Below, piece after piece: positions 12,722-18,472 of a stretch of DNA of 18,472 bases. The notes under the pieces are model-generated. The model saw only the letters and a program-made list of their open reading frames with translations, did not search any database and was not told where the DNA came from. The stretch lies in assembly GCA_036558265.1 (NCBI GenBank), contig DATBFY010000015.1, positions 1-18,472 on the forward strand, written 5' to 3'. Position 1 is the first letter of the stretch; each line of letters opens with the position of its first letter. This DNA is from RYN-433 sp036558265. GTDB taxonomy: Bacteria; Planctomycetota; Phycisphaerae; Tepidisphaerales; Tepidisphaeraceae. Position numbers and translations under genes: made by a program.

Positions 12722-13060
12722 ATGAAGAGCGCGATCGTCATCCTGACCCTTTTGCTCGCGAGCCATCCAGTGGTCGCGCGCGCCCCCGGCGCCGGCAAGC
12801 CCACCAAGCCGGTTACCCACCAGGTCGTGATCGACAAGATGAAATTCGTCCCCGCGGCATTGACGATCAAGCCCGGCGACAGCGTGGTCTGGGTGAACAA
12901 CGACGTCCGCGACCATACGGTCGATGCCGCCGACGGGTCGTTCAGCTCGGGCAATATCGGCCCGGGGGCGAGCTTCACCCAGTCGTTCACCAAGGCGGGG
13001 AACCACGGGTACGCGTGCTCGCTCCACCCGCGCATGCGCGGGACGATCGCCGTCAAATGA
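12722..13060 (+). CDS. Exported cupredoxin (plastocyanin/amicyanin-like blue copper protein)
   Basis: 112 residues. Residues 1-19 form a signal peptide ('MKSAIVILTLLLASHPVVA'). The mature part has 'IDKMKFVPAALTIKPGDSVV' followed by 'WVNNDVRDHTVDA', and ends in 'HGYACSLHPRMRGTIAVK'. The type I copper ligands are His65, Cys99, His102 and Met105, all present and in the expected order. It would carry electrons in the periplasm. AGGGAAG (12708-12714) lies seven bases before the ATG at 12722; an in-frame ATG at 12674 would add residues before a good signal peptide and is rejected. It is divergently transcribed from the HD-domain gene, with about 60 bp between them. The gene ends just before the isoleucine attenuator promoter. 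Confidence 0.92.
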   Translation: MKSAIVILTLLLASHPVVARAPGAGKPTKPVTHQVVIDKMKFVPAALTIKPGDSVVWVNNDVRDHTVDAADGSFSSGNIGPGASFTQSFTKAGNHGYACSLHPRMRGTIAVK

Positions 13061-13067
13061 CACGGAT

Positions 13068-13095
13068 TTGACCTTTGGACGGCAAGTCGTACCAT
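13068..13095 (+). promoter_or_regulatory. Putative promoter of the citramalate synthase leader
   Basis: TTGACC (13068-13073, five of six to TTGACA), a 16-bp spacer and TACCAT (13090-13095, four of six to TATAAT). A start near 13102 would place the leader-peptide ATG (13108) almost at the 5' end of the RNA, which would explain why that ATG has no Shine-Dalgarno. Confidence 0.45.
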
Positions 13096-13107
13096 TGATC
13101 ACACCTG

Positions 13108-13164
13108 ATGACCTCCACGATTTCCATCGCGCCGCGCATTATTATCCCGCGTAAACGCGGGTAG
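13108..13164 (+). CDS. Isoleucine-rich attenuator leader peptide
   Basis: An 18-codon frame, ATG 13108 to TAG 13162-13164, reads MTSTISIAPRIIIPRKRG. Five of 18 residues are Ile, with three consecutive Ile codons (ATT ATT ATC, 13138-13146). It lies directly upstream of a gene for the first dedicated enzyme of the citramalate route to isoleucine. Known ilv and leu leader peptides have the same kind of regulatory codon run. The three Ile codons end exactly where segment 1 of the RNA structure starts (13146), so a ribosome stalled there would cover segment 1 and free segment 2. There is no Shine-Dalgarno, so translation may be leaderless. The peptide itself is not expected to have a function. Confidence 0.65.
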   Translation: MTSTISIAPRIIIPRKRG

Positions 13165-13207
13165 GGCCGATGGTTCGTATGACCTTTTGAGAGAGCCGCC
13201 CTGCCCG
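13146..13207 (+). promoter_or_regulatory. Attenuator pause hairpin (1:2) and antiterminator (2:3)
   Basis: Segment 1 CCCGCG (13146-13151) pairs with segment 2 CGCGGG (13156-13161) around TAAA. Alternatively, CGGGTAGGGC (13158-13167) pairs with GCCCTGCCCG (13198-13207) over 10 bp with a single G-U wobble. The second pairing uses the 5' arm of the terminator and excludes it. These are exactly the mutually exclusive structures that ribosome-dependent attenuation requires. Confidence 0.65.
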
Positions 13208-13228
13208 ACTGGCAGGGCGTTTTCGTTT
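13198..13228 (+). terminator. Intrinsic terminator (3:4) in the citramalate synthase leader
   Basis: GCCCTGCC (13198-13205), loop CGACT, GGCAGGGC (13211-13218), then GTTTTCGTTT. This is an 8-bp perfect stem with a U-rich tail and is the strongest terminator in the window. It lies 26 bases upstream of the structural gene, where it only makes sense as a conditional terminator or as the end of the cupredoxin transcript. Confidence 0.75.
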
Positions 13229-13253
13229 ATAAATTGAGCATTCAAGGTGCATT

Positions 13254-14852
13254 ATGAGCACAACCCGCCGCATCGAGATCTACGACACCACCCTGCGCGA
13301 CGGCACACAGGGCGAGGGCTTCAACCTCTCGCTGCAGGACAAGCTGCTGATCGCGCAGAAGCTCGATGAGCTGGGGGTGGACTACGTCGAGGGCGGTTTC
13401 CCGCTCTCCAACCCGAAGGACGAGGCCTTCTTCCAGGATGTGCGCGGGCTGCGCCTCCAGAACGCGAAAGTGAGCGCCTTCGGCATGACCCGCCGAAGGG
13501 GAACCAAGGCCGAGGAGGACCCGGGCATGAAGGCGCTGCTGGCGGCTGAGACGCCGGTGGTCACGATCGTGGGCAAGACCAGCGACTACCAGGTGAAGAC
13601 GGTGATGAACGTCACGCTGGAGGAGAACCTGAAGATGATCGGCGACACGGTGCGGCTGTTGCGATCGGCCGGCCGGCAGGTGGTCTACGACGCCGAGCAC
13701 TTCTTCGACACCTACCGGAGCAATCCCGAGTACGCGATCCAGACGCTCCTGGCGGCGCAGGAGGCGGGGGCGAGCGTGCTGTGCCTGTGCGACACCAACG
13801 GCGGCTCGATGCCGGAGCTGGTCGCCGAAGCCACCGCGGCGGTGCGCAAGCAGACGTCGGTCAAGGTCGGCATCCACACCCACAACGACTGCGGGCTGGC
13901 CGTGGCCAACGCACAGGCCGCCATCCACGCGGGGGCCGATCATGCGCAGGGGACGATGAACGGCGTGGGCGAGCGCTGCGGCAACATGGACCTGATCCCC
14001 CTGATCGCCAACCTCCAGCTCAAGTACAGGCTGGACTGCCTGCGCCCCGGCACGCTTCGTCACCTGACCGACTCAAGCCGCTACGTGTACGAAATTGCGA
14101 ATTACAACCTGGTGCCCGGTCAGCCCTACGTCGGTTCCAGCGCCTTCGCGCACAAGGGGGGCATGCACGTTCACGCGGTGCAGAAGGACGTTTCCACCTA
14201 CGAGCACATCGCCCCGGAGACCGTCGGCAACACGCGCAAGATCCTGGTCAGCGAGCTGTCGGGCGTCTCCAACATCGCCACCAAGGCCGGCAAGAAGTTC
14301 GACGTCGAGAACGAGAAGGAAACGCTGCGGCGAGTGCTCACGAAAGTGCAGGACCTGGAGAACCTGGGCTATCAGTTCGAGGTCGCCGAGGCGAGCTTCG
14401 AGCTGCTCCTGCGCAAGGAGATCGGGCGGTACCGCACGTTCTTCGACCTGGACCACTACCGGGTTTCGGTGCTCAAGAGCAACGGGGAGGAGCCGGTCTC
14501 GGAAGCGACGATCAAGCTCAAGGTGGGGGAGGCGGTCGAGCACCGGGTGGCCGAAGGGGACGGCCCGGTGAACGCCCTGGACGGCGCCCTCCGCCAGGCG
14601 CTCAAAAACCACCTCCCGGCGATCCACGGGGTTCACCTGGTGGACTACAAGGTGCGCGTGATCAACAGCCGCGAGGAAACCGCGGCGGCGGTGCGCGTGA
14701 CGATCGAGTGCCGCCGTGAGAAGGCCGGCGGCAGCAAGGAGATCTACGGCACGGTGGGGGTGAGCGGGAACATCATCGACGCCTCATGGCAGGCGCTGGT
14801 GGACGCGTATGAGTATCATCTGATTCACGTGGAAGAGGAGAAAAAGGGCTGA
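13254..14852 (+). CDS. cimA: (R)-citramalate synthase
   Basis: 532 residues, the length of the TIGR00977-type citramalate synthases. The enzyme condenses pyruvate and acetyl-CoA to citramalate, the threonine-independent entry to isoleucine. The DRE-TIM barrel starts 'RIEIYDTTLRDGTQGEGFNL' and contains 'EGGFPLSNPKDEAFF', the metal-binding 'GIHTHNDCGLAVAN' and 'GVGERCGNMDLIPLI'. 'AHKGGMHVHAVQKD' starts the linker, and a LeuA-type dimer domain ends near residue 520, where isoleucine feedback is expected. The 'SNPKDE' variant separates it from LeuA. AAGGTG (13244-13249) precedes the ATG at 13254. The upstream leader with an Ile-codon run and alternative hairpins suggests control by charged tRNA-Ile. 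No other ilv gene is adjacent. Confidence 0.9.
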   Translation: MSTTRRIEIYDTTLRDGTQGEGFNLSLQDKLLIAQKLDELGVDYVEGGFPLSNPKDEAFFQDVRGLRLQNAKVSAFGMTRRRGTKAEEDPGMKALLAAETPVVTIVGKTSDYQVKTVMNVTLEENLKMIGDTVRLLRSAGRQVVYDAEHFFDTYRSNPEYAIQTLLAAQEAGASVLCLCDTNGGSMPELVAEATAAVRKQTSVKVGIHTHNDCGLAVANAQAAIHAGADHAQGTMNGVGERCGNMDLIPLIANLQLKYRLDCLRPGTLRHLTDSSRYVYEIANYNLVPGQPYVGSSAFAHKGGMHVHAVQKDVSTYEHIAPETVGNTRKILVSELSGVSNIATKAGKKFDVENEKETLRRVLTKVQDLENLGYQFEVAEASFELLLRKEIGRYRTFFDLDHYRVSVLKSNGEEPVSEATIKLKVGEAVEHRVAEGDGPVNALDGALRQALKNHLPAIHGVHLVDYKVRVINSREETAAAVRVTIECRREKAGGSKEIYGTVGVSGNIIDASWQALVDAYEYHLIHVEEEKKG

Positions 14853-14872
14853 AGCGGAAGAGTTGCACGTAG

Positions 14873-14891
14873 CACGGGCGCGTCGCCCGTG
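14873..14891 (+). terminator. Hairpin after cimA
   Basis: CACGGGCG (14873-14880), loop CGT, CGCCCGTG (14884-14891) make a perfect 8-bp stem 20 bases after the cimA stop, between convergent genes. No U-tract follows. The CACGGGCG...CGCCCGTG unit may be a dispersed REP-like palindrome doubling as transcript end. Confidence 0.45.
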
Positions 14892-14912
14892 TTGAACGTC
14901 ATCGCGAGCGTA

Positions 14913-14932
14913 ACGTCCATGCTACAGGACGT
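14913..14932. terminator. Second hairpin between convergent genes
   Basis: ACGTCC (14913-14918) and GGACGT (14927-14932) form a 6-bp stem around ATGCTACA. TCGCGA flanks on both sides (14902-14907 and 14932-14937) could extend it with a bulge. It lies 17 bases before the end of the minus-strand gene, so it may serve that transcript. Confidence 0.3.
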
Positions 14933-14948
14933 CGCGACCCATGCCACC

Positions 14949-15176
14949 TTATGCCGCTTGTCCCTCCGGGCTGGCGTCTTCAAGGCTGGTGATGAGTTGG
15001 ATGTCGATGACGACCAACCGGCTCTCCGGCGTGGCGATCGCCAACGCGCGGCCATTGGGGAATCGCATGATGAATTCGGGACTGGTCACGCGAAATGCCT
15101 TGCCGTCGCCGGTATTAATCGTGAATGCTCGAAACGGCTGGCGCGTGATGAAGTCCTGAACCTGCTCCAAAGTCAT
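14949..15176 (-). CDS. Small conserved hypothetical protein
   Basis: 75 residues. The sequence 'MTLEQVQDFITRQPFRAFTI' continues with 'NTGDGKAFRVTSPEFIMRFP' and 'NGRALAIATPESRLVVIDIQ', then 'LITSLE'. From memory, many short planctomycete proteins share this layout ('L...L...PF.PF...L.DG....V.HPE.....P.GR........D....ID...ITSLE'); they look like a small beta-barrel or SH3-like fold and have no assigned function. The start at ATG 15176 is chosen because GGAGG (plus 15186-15190) lies nine bases upstream; the TTG at 15182 would be only three bases from it. TACAAT (plus 15196-15201) is a possible -10, just upstream of the Shine-Dalgarno. The C-terminal 'EDASPEGQAA' is likely disordered. Confidence 0.75.
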   Translation of the reverse strand: MTLEQVQDFITRQPFRAFTINTGDGKAFRVTSPEFIMRFPNGRALAIATPESRLVVIDIQLITSLEDASPEGQAA

Positions 15177-15250
15177 GATCAACAGCCTCCTTTGAATTGT
15201 AGCCCAATGATACCATCAATACGCGTCGTCCGATAGCCTTCCGTACAGGG

Positions 15251-16369
15251 TCAACTCCCCTTGGGCAACCGGAACCGCGCGACCCAGATCTGACTCGTTT
15301 TCTCGGGGCCGCGGGTGGTGGTCCACATCAGCCAGCGGCCGTCGGGGGAGAAGACGGGCAGGCCATCGAAGCCATTGGTGAAGGTGACGCGGGTCTTGTA
15401 GGTGCCGTCGTCGCGCATCAGGTAGAGCTCATAGTTGGCGTGGCCGTGGAGGCTGGTGGCCCAGATGATGCGGCGGCCGCTGGGGTACCAGTAAGGGCCC
15501 CAGTTGACGGTGTCGAGGCGGTGAGTGAGCTGTCGCTCGTTGGCGATGCCGGTGATGTCGCCGTTGGCGTCGAATTTCAGGTCGGCGGTGAAGACCTGAA
15601 GCATGTTGTTGCCCTTGCGGTCGGAGCGGTAGACGATTCGCCGGCCGTCGGGGGAGAAGAAGGGGCCGCCGTCGTACCCGGGGGTGAAGGTCAGGCGGGT
15701 CTGCTTGCTGCCGTCGGGTTTCATGACGAACAGCTCGGAATCGCCCTGGAACCTGGAGGAGTAGAGGATCCACTTGCCGTCGGGGGAATAGCCGCACTCG
15801 GCGTCATAGTCGTCATTGTGGGTGATGGGGAACTTCGCCAGGTCCGCGCTGCCGCCGGGCGGGATCGCCGAGACCGCGCCGCGCCAGCCGTCGGCGCGGA
15901 AGATCTCCATCTCGGTGGGCATGTCCCACTTGTAAGTGCCGCTGGCGCGCTGGTAACCGCTTTGCTGGTTGGCCTCGTCCGGCGGCACAGCCTTGGTGGC
16001 GGTGGAGGCGAAGATGACCGAGTTCCCGTCGGGTGAGAAGTAGCCGCAGGTGTTCTTCGACCCGTTGGGGGTGATGCGGATCGGCGTGTTCAGGCCGGTG
16101 ATGCGGTCGCCGTCCCACTTGAGCTGGGCGAGGTACATCTGGTACGGCTCGTTGGGCTGGACCGAGGCCTGGAAAATGATCCACTTCATATCGGGTGAGA
16201 AGTAGGCCTCCCCGGCGCGGGCGAAGTTGTGGGTGAGCTGGAGCGGGTCGGCGAGACTGTCGGCCTCGGCGGTGGTGGGGGTAGGATTGAACTCCGGGGC
16301 GTGGCAACCGGCAATCAGTCCGAGGATCAGGGGCAGGATCGGGACGAGGGGGGTGAAGCGTCGGATCAT
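15251..16369 (-). CDS. TolB-like (PD40/WD40-like) beta-propeller lipoprotein
   Basis: 372 residues. Residues 1-22 are a lipoprotein signal ('LILGLIAGC'), with lipobox Ile19-Ala-Gly-Cys22. At least six propeller blades follow, each with the PD40 motif: 'AYFSPDMKWIIF', 'GYFSPDGNSVIF', 'GYSPDGKWILYSS', 'FFSPDGRRIVYRS', 'YWYPSGRRIIWAT' and 'VFSPDGRWLMWTT'. Proteins of this type are exported and usually act as binding scaffolds in the periplasm, as TolB does; no tol or pal genes are visible here, so a Tol role is not supported. The ATG at 16369 is required to keep the signal peptide; upstream in-frame codons are Arg/Pro-rich and non-coding in character. There is no Shine-Dalgarno, and a promoter-like sequence lies very close. 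Confidence 0.88.
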   Translation of the reverse strand: MIRRFTPLVPILPLILGLIAGCHAPEFNPTPTTAEADSLADPLQLTHNFARAGEAYFSPDMKWIIFQASVQPNEPYQMYLAQLKWDGDRITGLNTPIRITPNGSKNTCGYFSPDGNSVIFASTATKAVPPDEANQQSGYQRASGTYKWDMPTEMEIFRADGWRGAVSAIPPGGSADLAKFPITHNDDYDAECGYSPDGKWILYSSRFQGDSELFVMKPDGSKQTRLTFTPGYDGGPFFSPDGRRIVYRSDRKGNNMLQVFTADLKFDANGDITGIANERQLTHRLDTVNWGPYWYPSGRRIIWATSLHGHANYELYLMRDDGTYKTRVTFTNGFDGLPVFSPDGRWLMWTTTRGPEKTSQIWVARFRLPKGS

Positions 16370-16376
16370 GGGAGAA

Positions 16377-16405
16377 CCTGTACCGGGGAATTTTTCTCTT
16401 TTCAA
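16377..16405 (-). promoter_or_regulatory. Putative promoter of the TolB-like lipoprotein
   Basis: On the minus strand TTGAAA (plus 16400-16405), a 17-bp spacer and TACAGG (plus 16377-16382), seven bases before the ATG. The -35 is good and the -10 poor. It would give a leaderless or nearly leaderless message, consistent with the missing Shine-Dalgarno. Confidence 0.35.
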
Positions 16406-16680
16406 ATGTTCGGGGAAGGGGATACTAGCCGGCGCGTGCTCGCCGAATGGCACGCGCGCGTGTTGTTGGGTGTGCGCGCGGGGCGCGCGGACGCGCCCCA
16501 GGCGAGCCGTGTGGGTGTCTTCTTTGAGACCACCGCGAGGTTCCAGGGGCGGTATCGAGGTGCGCGGGCGCGCCGGTCTGCTCGCGCAGGTTTGCAGCCG
16601 GAACGGCCAGGGCACAAGCAAGGGCAGTCGGACGGCCGCACCACGAGGCACAGAAGCGCGACATGCCGCTGGAAGGAGAG
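16406..16680. other. Divergent intergenic region with hairpin
   Basis: Most of the 311 bases between the lipoprotein and the plus-strand gene. GCGCGTGC (16432-16439) and GCACGCGC (16450-16457) form an 8-bp inverted repeat with a 10-nt loop. TACTAG (16423-16428) could be a weak -10 for the plus-strand gene. The rest is GC-rich with no recognisable gene. Confidence 0.4.
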
Positions 16681-17316
16681 ATGAAACGCCGCCTGGAGCG
16701 GGTGCTGGGCGTGGTGGACGACCACAACACCCGCGGCACGCGCCTGCTGGAGGACGCGCAGCGATTGTGCGCGCGGATCCGACGGTTGATCGAGCGCGGG
16801 GTGATCCCGGCGGAGACCGACCCGGCGGCGCTGGAGGTCGCGTGTCACGCGCTGCAGCTGCCGCTCAAGTCCACGCGCGGCGGGTCGGTCGCCGGGCGGC
16901 TGGGGCGGACCAACCTGCGCGAGCGCGCCGAGCAGGCGGCGGAGATGCTGGTGGGGCTGGTCGGAGACGTGGACGACGAGTCGCTGCTCGACGAGACCAC
17001 GCGGCTCCTGGTGCAGGTGCACCAGCGCGAGCCGGAGGGGGACCAGGCCAAGCTGCTGGCGGACGCGCTGAACCTGGAGGACTTCGGCGTGTCGGGGCTG
17101 ATCCTGCAGTCGATCCTGGTCGCGCGGCAGGGTGGCGGGGTGACGACCGTCGCCGACGGGTGTGACAAGCGTGAGCAGTACGGCTACTGGGAGGCGCGGC
17201 TCAAGGACGGGTTTCACTTCGAGCAGACGCGGGCGATCGCCAAGCAACGGCTGGAGCAGGCGAGGCGAACGGCGACTTTACTGGCGCGGGAATTGAAGGA
17301 GGATGGGGTGTTGTGA
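16681..17316 (+). CDS. Conserved hypothetical protein, C-terminus resembling HD-superfamily proteins
   Basis: 211 residues from ATG 16681, which directly follows the purine-rich GGAAGGAGAG (16671-16680); the in-frame ATG at 16663 would add six residues and has no ribosome site. No HD or other catalytic motif is present. The mainly helical sequence contains 'LLADALNLEDFGVSGLILQS' and 'DKREQYGYWEARLKDGFHFEQTR'. From memory it recalls the C-terminal part of some HD phosphohydrolases ('EAK.VADAENLD.FG..GLW', followed by 'YWDARL..S..Y..VR'), but with the metal site missing. No membrane segment is visible. Its end overlaps the following GTG start (GTGA), so it is probably cotranscribed with the amidohydrolase. 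Function unknown. Confidence 0.65.
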   Translation: MKRRLERVLGVVDDHNTRGTRLLEDAQRLCARIRRLIERGVIPAETDPAALEVACHALQLPLKSTRGGSVAGRLGRTNLRERAEQAAEMLVGLVGDVDDESLLDETTRLLVQVHQREPEGDQAKLLADALNLEDFGVSGLILQSILVARQGGGVTTVADGCDKREQYGYWEARLKDGFHFEQTRAIAKQRLEQARRTATLLARELKEDGVL

Positions 17317-18472
17317 AGCGGTTATTTCGAGCGGCATACGTGGCGACGATGGCGGGGCCGGTGCTGGAGAACGCGGCGATCGTCGTGGAGGACGGGCGGA
17401 TCGTGGAGGTGGGGACGTGTGACGAATTGCTGGCGGGCAAAAGGGAGCCGTACGGTGCGGATCATGTGATCGACTTTGGGCGTGCGGTCATCCTGCCGGG
17501 ATTGGTGAACGCGCACACGCACCTCGAACTCACGAATATCGGGCAGCTTCCGGACCCCGCGTCTTTTGTCGATTGGATTCTCGCGCTGCGCAAACGGGTG
17601 GCGGCGGTGTCGGCGGGGCCGGAGCAGATCGCACGATCGACGGAGAACGGGTTGGCCGAGTGCTTGAAGTCCGGTGTCACGACGGTGGGCGACATCACGC
17701 TGAACCCAGCGATCACGCGAGCCGTGATCCAAGGGTCACCGATCCGCGCGGTCAGTTTTGGCGAGGTGCTCGGGATGGCCGGCCGCGCGGGGCAGATGGA
17801 GGAGCGGATCGCGGCGGCGGTTATGCCGTCCACAAGAAGCAATCTGCGCATAGGCATCGAACCGCACTCGCCATACTCGCTGGATCTGGTTGGTTATCGG
17901 CGATGTCTGGAAGAGGCGAAGCGTCACGCCGTCCCACTGGCGACGCACCTGGCCGAGACGCCGGACGAGGCGGAGTTTCTCGCGTCGCATAGCGGCGCGT
18001 TTCGACGGCTTTGGGAGACGCTGGGCGGCTGGCAGGAGGGCGTCAGCCGCGCCGAAGGGGGCCCGATCCGTGCGATGAAAGAAGTGGGACTGCTCGATTA
18101 CCCGACGGTTCTCGCGCACGTGAATTACGTGGACGATGCGGAGCTCGAGATTCTCGCGCAAGGCAAGGCCAGCGTGGTCTACTGCCCATGGACGCACGCG
18201 TACTTCGGCCATCCGCCGCATCGTTTTGTGGAGATGCTTGCGCGAGGGATCAACGTGGCGGTGGGGACGGACAGCGCGGCTTCGGCGCCTGACCTTGACT
18301 TCGTGGAGGAACTCAGGCTGATCCACATGGACCACCCGGAACTTCCAGTCGAGGTAGTCTTTGAAATGGCAACCATTCGAGGTGCGCGGGCGTTGGGGAT
18401 GGCGGATCAGATCGGCACGATCGAGCCTGGGAAGTCGGCGGACTTCTGCGTGTTCAAGGTGAACTCACGCGA
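17313..18472 (+). CDS. Amidohydrolase-family protein (partial, 3' end outside window)
   Basis: 386 codons are readable from GTG 17313 to the window edge with no stop; the start is supported by AAGGAGG (17297-17303) nine bases upstream and by the GTGA overlap. The metal-dependent amidohydrolase fold is clear. His68-Thr-His70 lies in 'VNAHTHLELT', His185 in 'GIEPHSPYS', His212 in 'ATHLAETP', His269 in 'LAHVNYVDD' and Asp320 in 'VGTDSAASAPDLDF'. This layout is that of the SsnA/MtaD/chlorohydrolase group, which deaminate purine-like or aminofutalosine-like compounds. A role as 6-aminodeoxyfutalosine deaminase in menaquinone synthesis is possible, but no mqn gene is visible. The last residues, 'GTIEPGKSADFCVFKV', are the usual return to the N-terminal beta-sandwich, so only a short part is missing. 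Confidence 0.88.
   Translation, partial: MKRLFRAAYVATMAGPVLENAAIVVEDGRIVEVGTCDELLAGKREPYGADHVIDFGRAVILPGLVNAHTHLELTNIGQLPDPASFVDWILALRKRVAAVSAGPEQIARSTENGLAECLKSGVTTVGDITLNPAITRAVIQGSPIRAVSFGEVLGMAGRAGQMEERIAAAVMPSTRSNLRIGIEPHSPYSLDLVGYRRCLEEAKRHAVPLATHLAETPDEAEFLASHSGAFRRLWETLGGWQEGVSRAEGGPIRAMKEVGLLDYPTVLAHVNYVDDAELEILAQGKASVVYCPWTHAYFGHPPHRFVEMLARGINVAVGTDSAASAPDLDFVEELRLIHMDHPELPVEVVFEMATIRGARALGMADQIGTIEPGKSADFCVFKVNSR

Noticed and set aside
1..18472. CRISPR arrays, tRNA or rRNA genes, insertion sequences, prophage genes
   Set aside because: No regularly spaced identical repeats with unique spacers, no cloverleaf with a CCA-type acceptor stem, and no transposase, integrase or phage structural motif were seen in either strand.

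Overview
This is a GC-rich (roughly 65-70%) chromosomal window that most probably comes from a planctomycete, perhaps of the class Phycisphaerae. I infer this from protein signatures rather than a marker gene: a membrane protein ending in a CxxCGYDLRATxxRCPECG zinc ribbon, a secretin-N-like protein with the 'DPTSWRDAGG...LIVTQAPENH' pattern, an Ala/Lys/Pro-rich H1-like protein ending in 'VPRRT', and an Ig-like C-terminus of the 'DNGRYRVLIRRRAVLD' type. No tRNA, rRNA, CRISPR array, IS element or phage gene was seen.

Layout. 1-2374 (+): the end of a secreted or surface protein, then release factor 1 (prfA), then a histone-H1-like protein. 2375-2736: a gene-free stretch with a 138-bp palindromic element, a small hairpin and a possible G-quadruplex. 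2737-3099 (-): a thioredoxin-like [2Fe-2S] ferredoxin, divergent from a tightly packed plus-strand run (3098-8500). That run holds a secretin-N-like membrane protein, a zinc-ribbon membrane protein, an ArnT/PMT-like glycosyltransferase, a PAP2 phosphatase, a GT2 polyprenyl-phosphate-type glycosyltransferase, a sugar-isomerase TIM barrel and a small Fe-trafficking-like protein that looks frameshifted at its end. The two glycosyltransferases and the PAP2 protein together look like a polyprenyl-phosphate-linked glycosylation module. 8501-8988: a gene-free stretch with a helically phased GACCC array, a hairpin, a second inverted copy of the 138-bp element and a (GC)n run.

8989-11220 (-): a three-gene, translationally overlapping operon. 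In transcription order it encodes a TIGR04222-type membrane protein with a Cys/Gly-rich C-terminal tail, a DUF692/MNIO (multinuclear iron-dependent oxidase) enzyme and a small partner protein. MNIO enzymes modify cysteines of peptide substrates in several known systems, so the Cys-rich tail of the membrane protein is an attractive candidate substrate. 11372-12661 (-) is an HD-domain phosphohydrolase, divergent from an exported type I copper protein (12722-13060).

13068-14852 (+): a citramalate synthase gene (isoleucine pathway) preceded by what reads as a complete transcription attenuator. It has a promoter, an 18-residue leader peptide with an Ile-Ile-Ile run, a 1:2 pause hairpin, a 10-bp 2:3 antiterminator and a 3:4 terminator. 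14949-16369 (-): a small conserved protein and a TolB-like beta-propeller lipoprotein. 16681-end (+): an unrecognised protein overlapping an amidohydrolase that runs off the window.

The strongest candidates for something new are the isoleucine attenuator and the MNIO/Cys-tail membrane protein operon. Next come the 138-bp palindromic element and the phased GACCC array.
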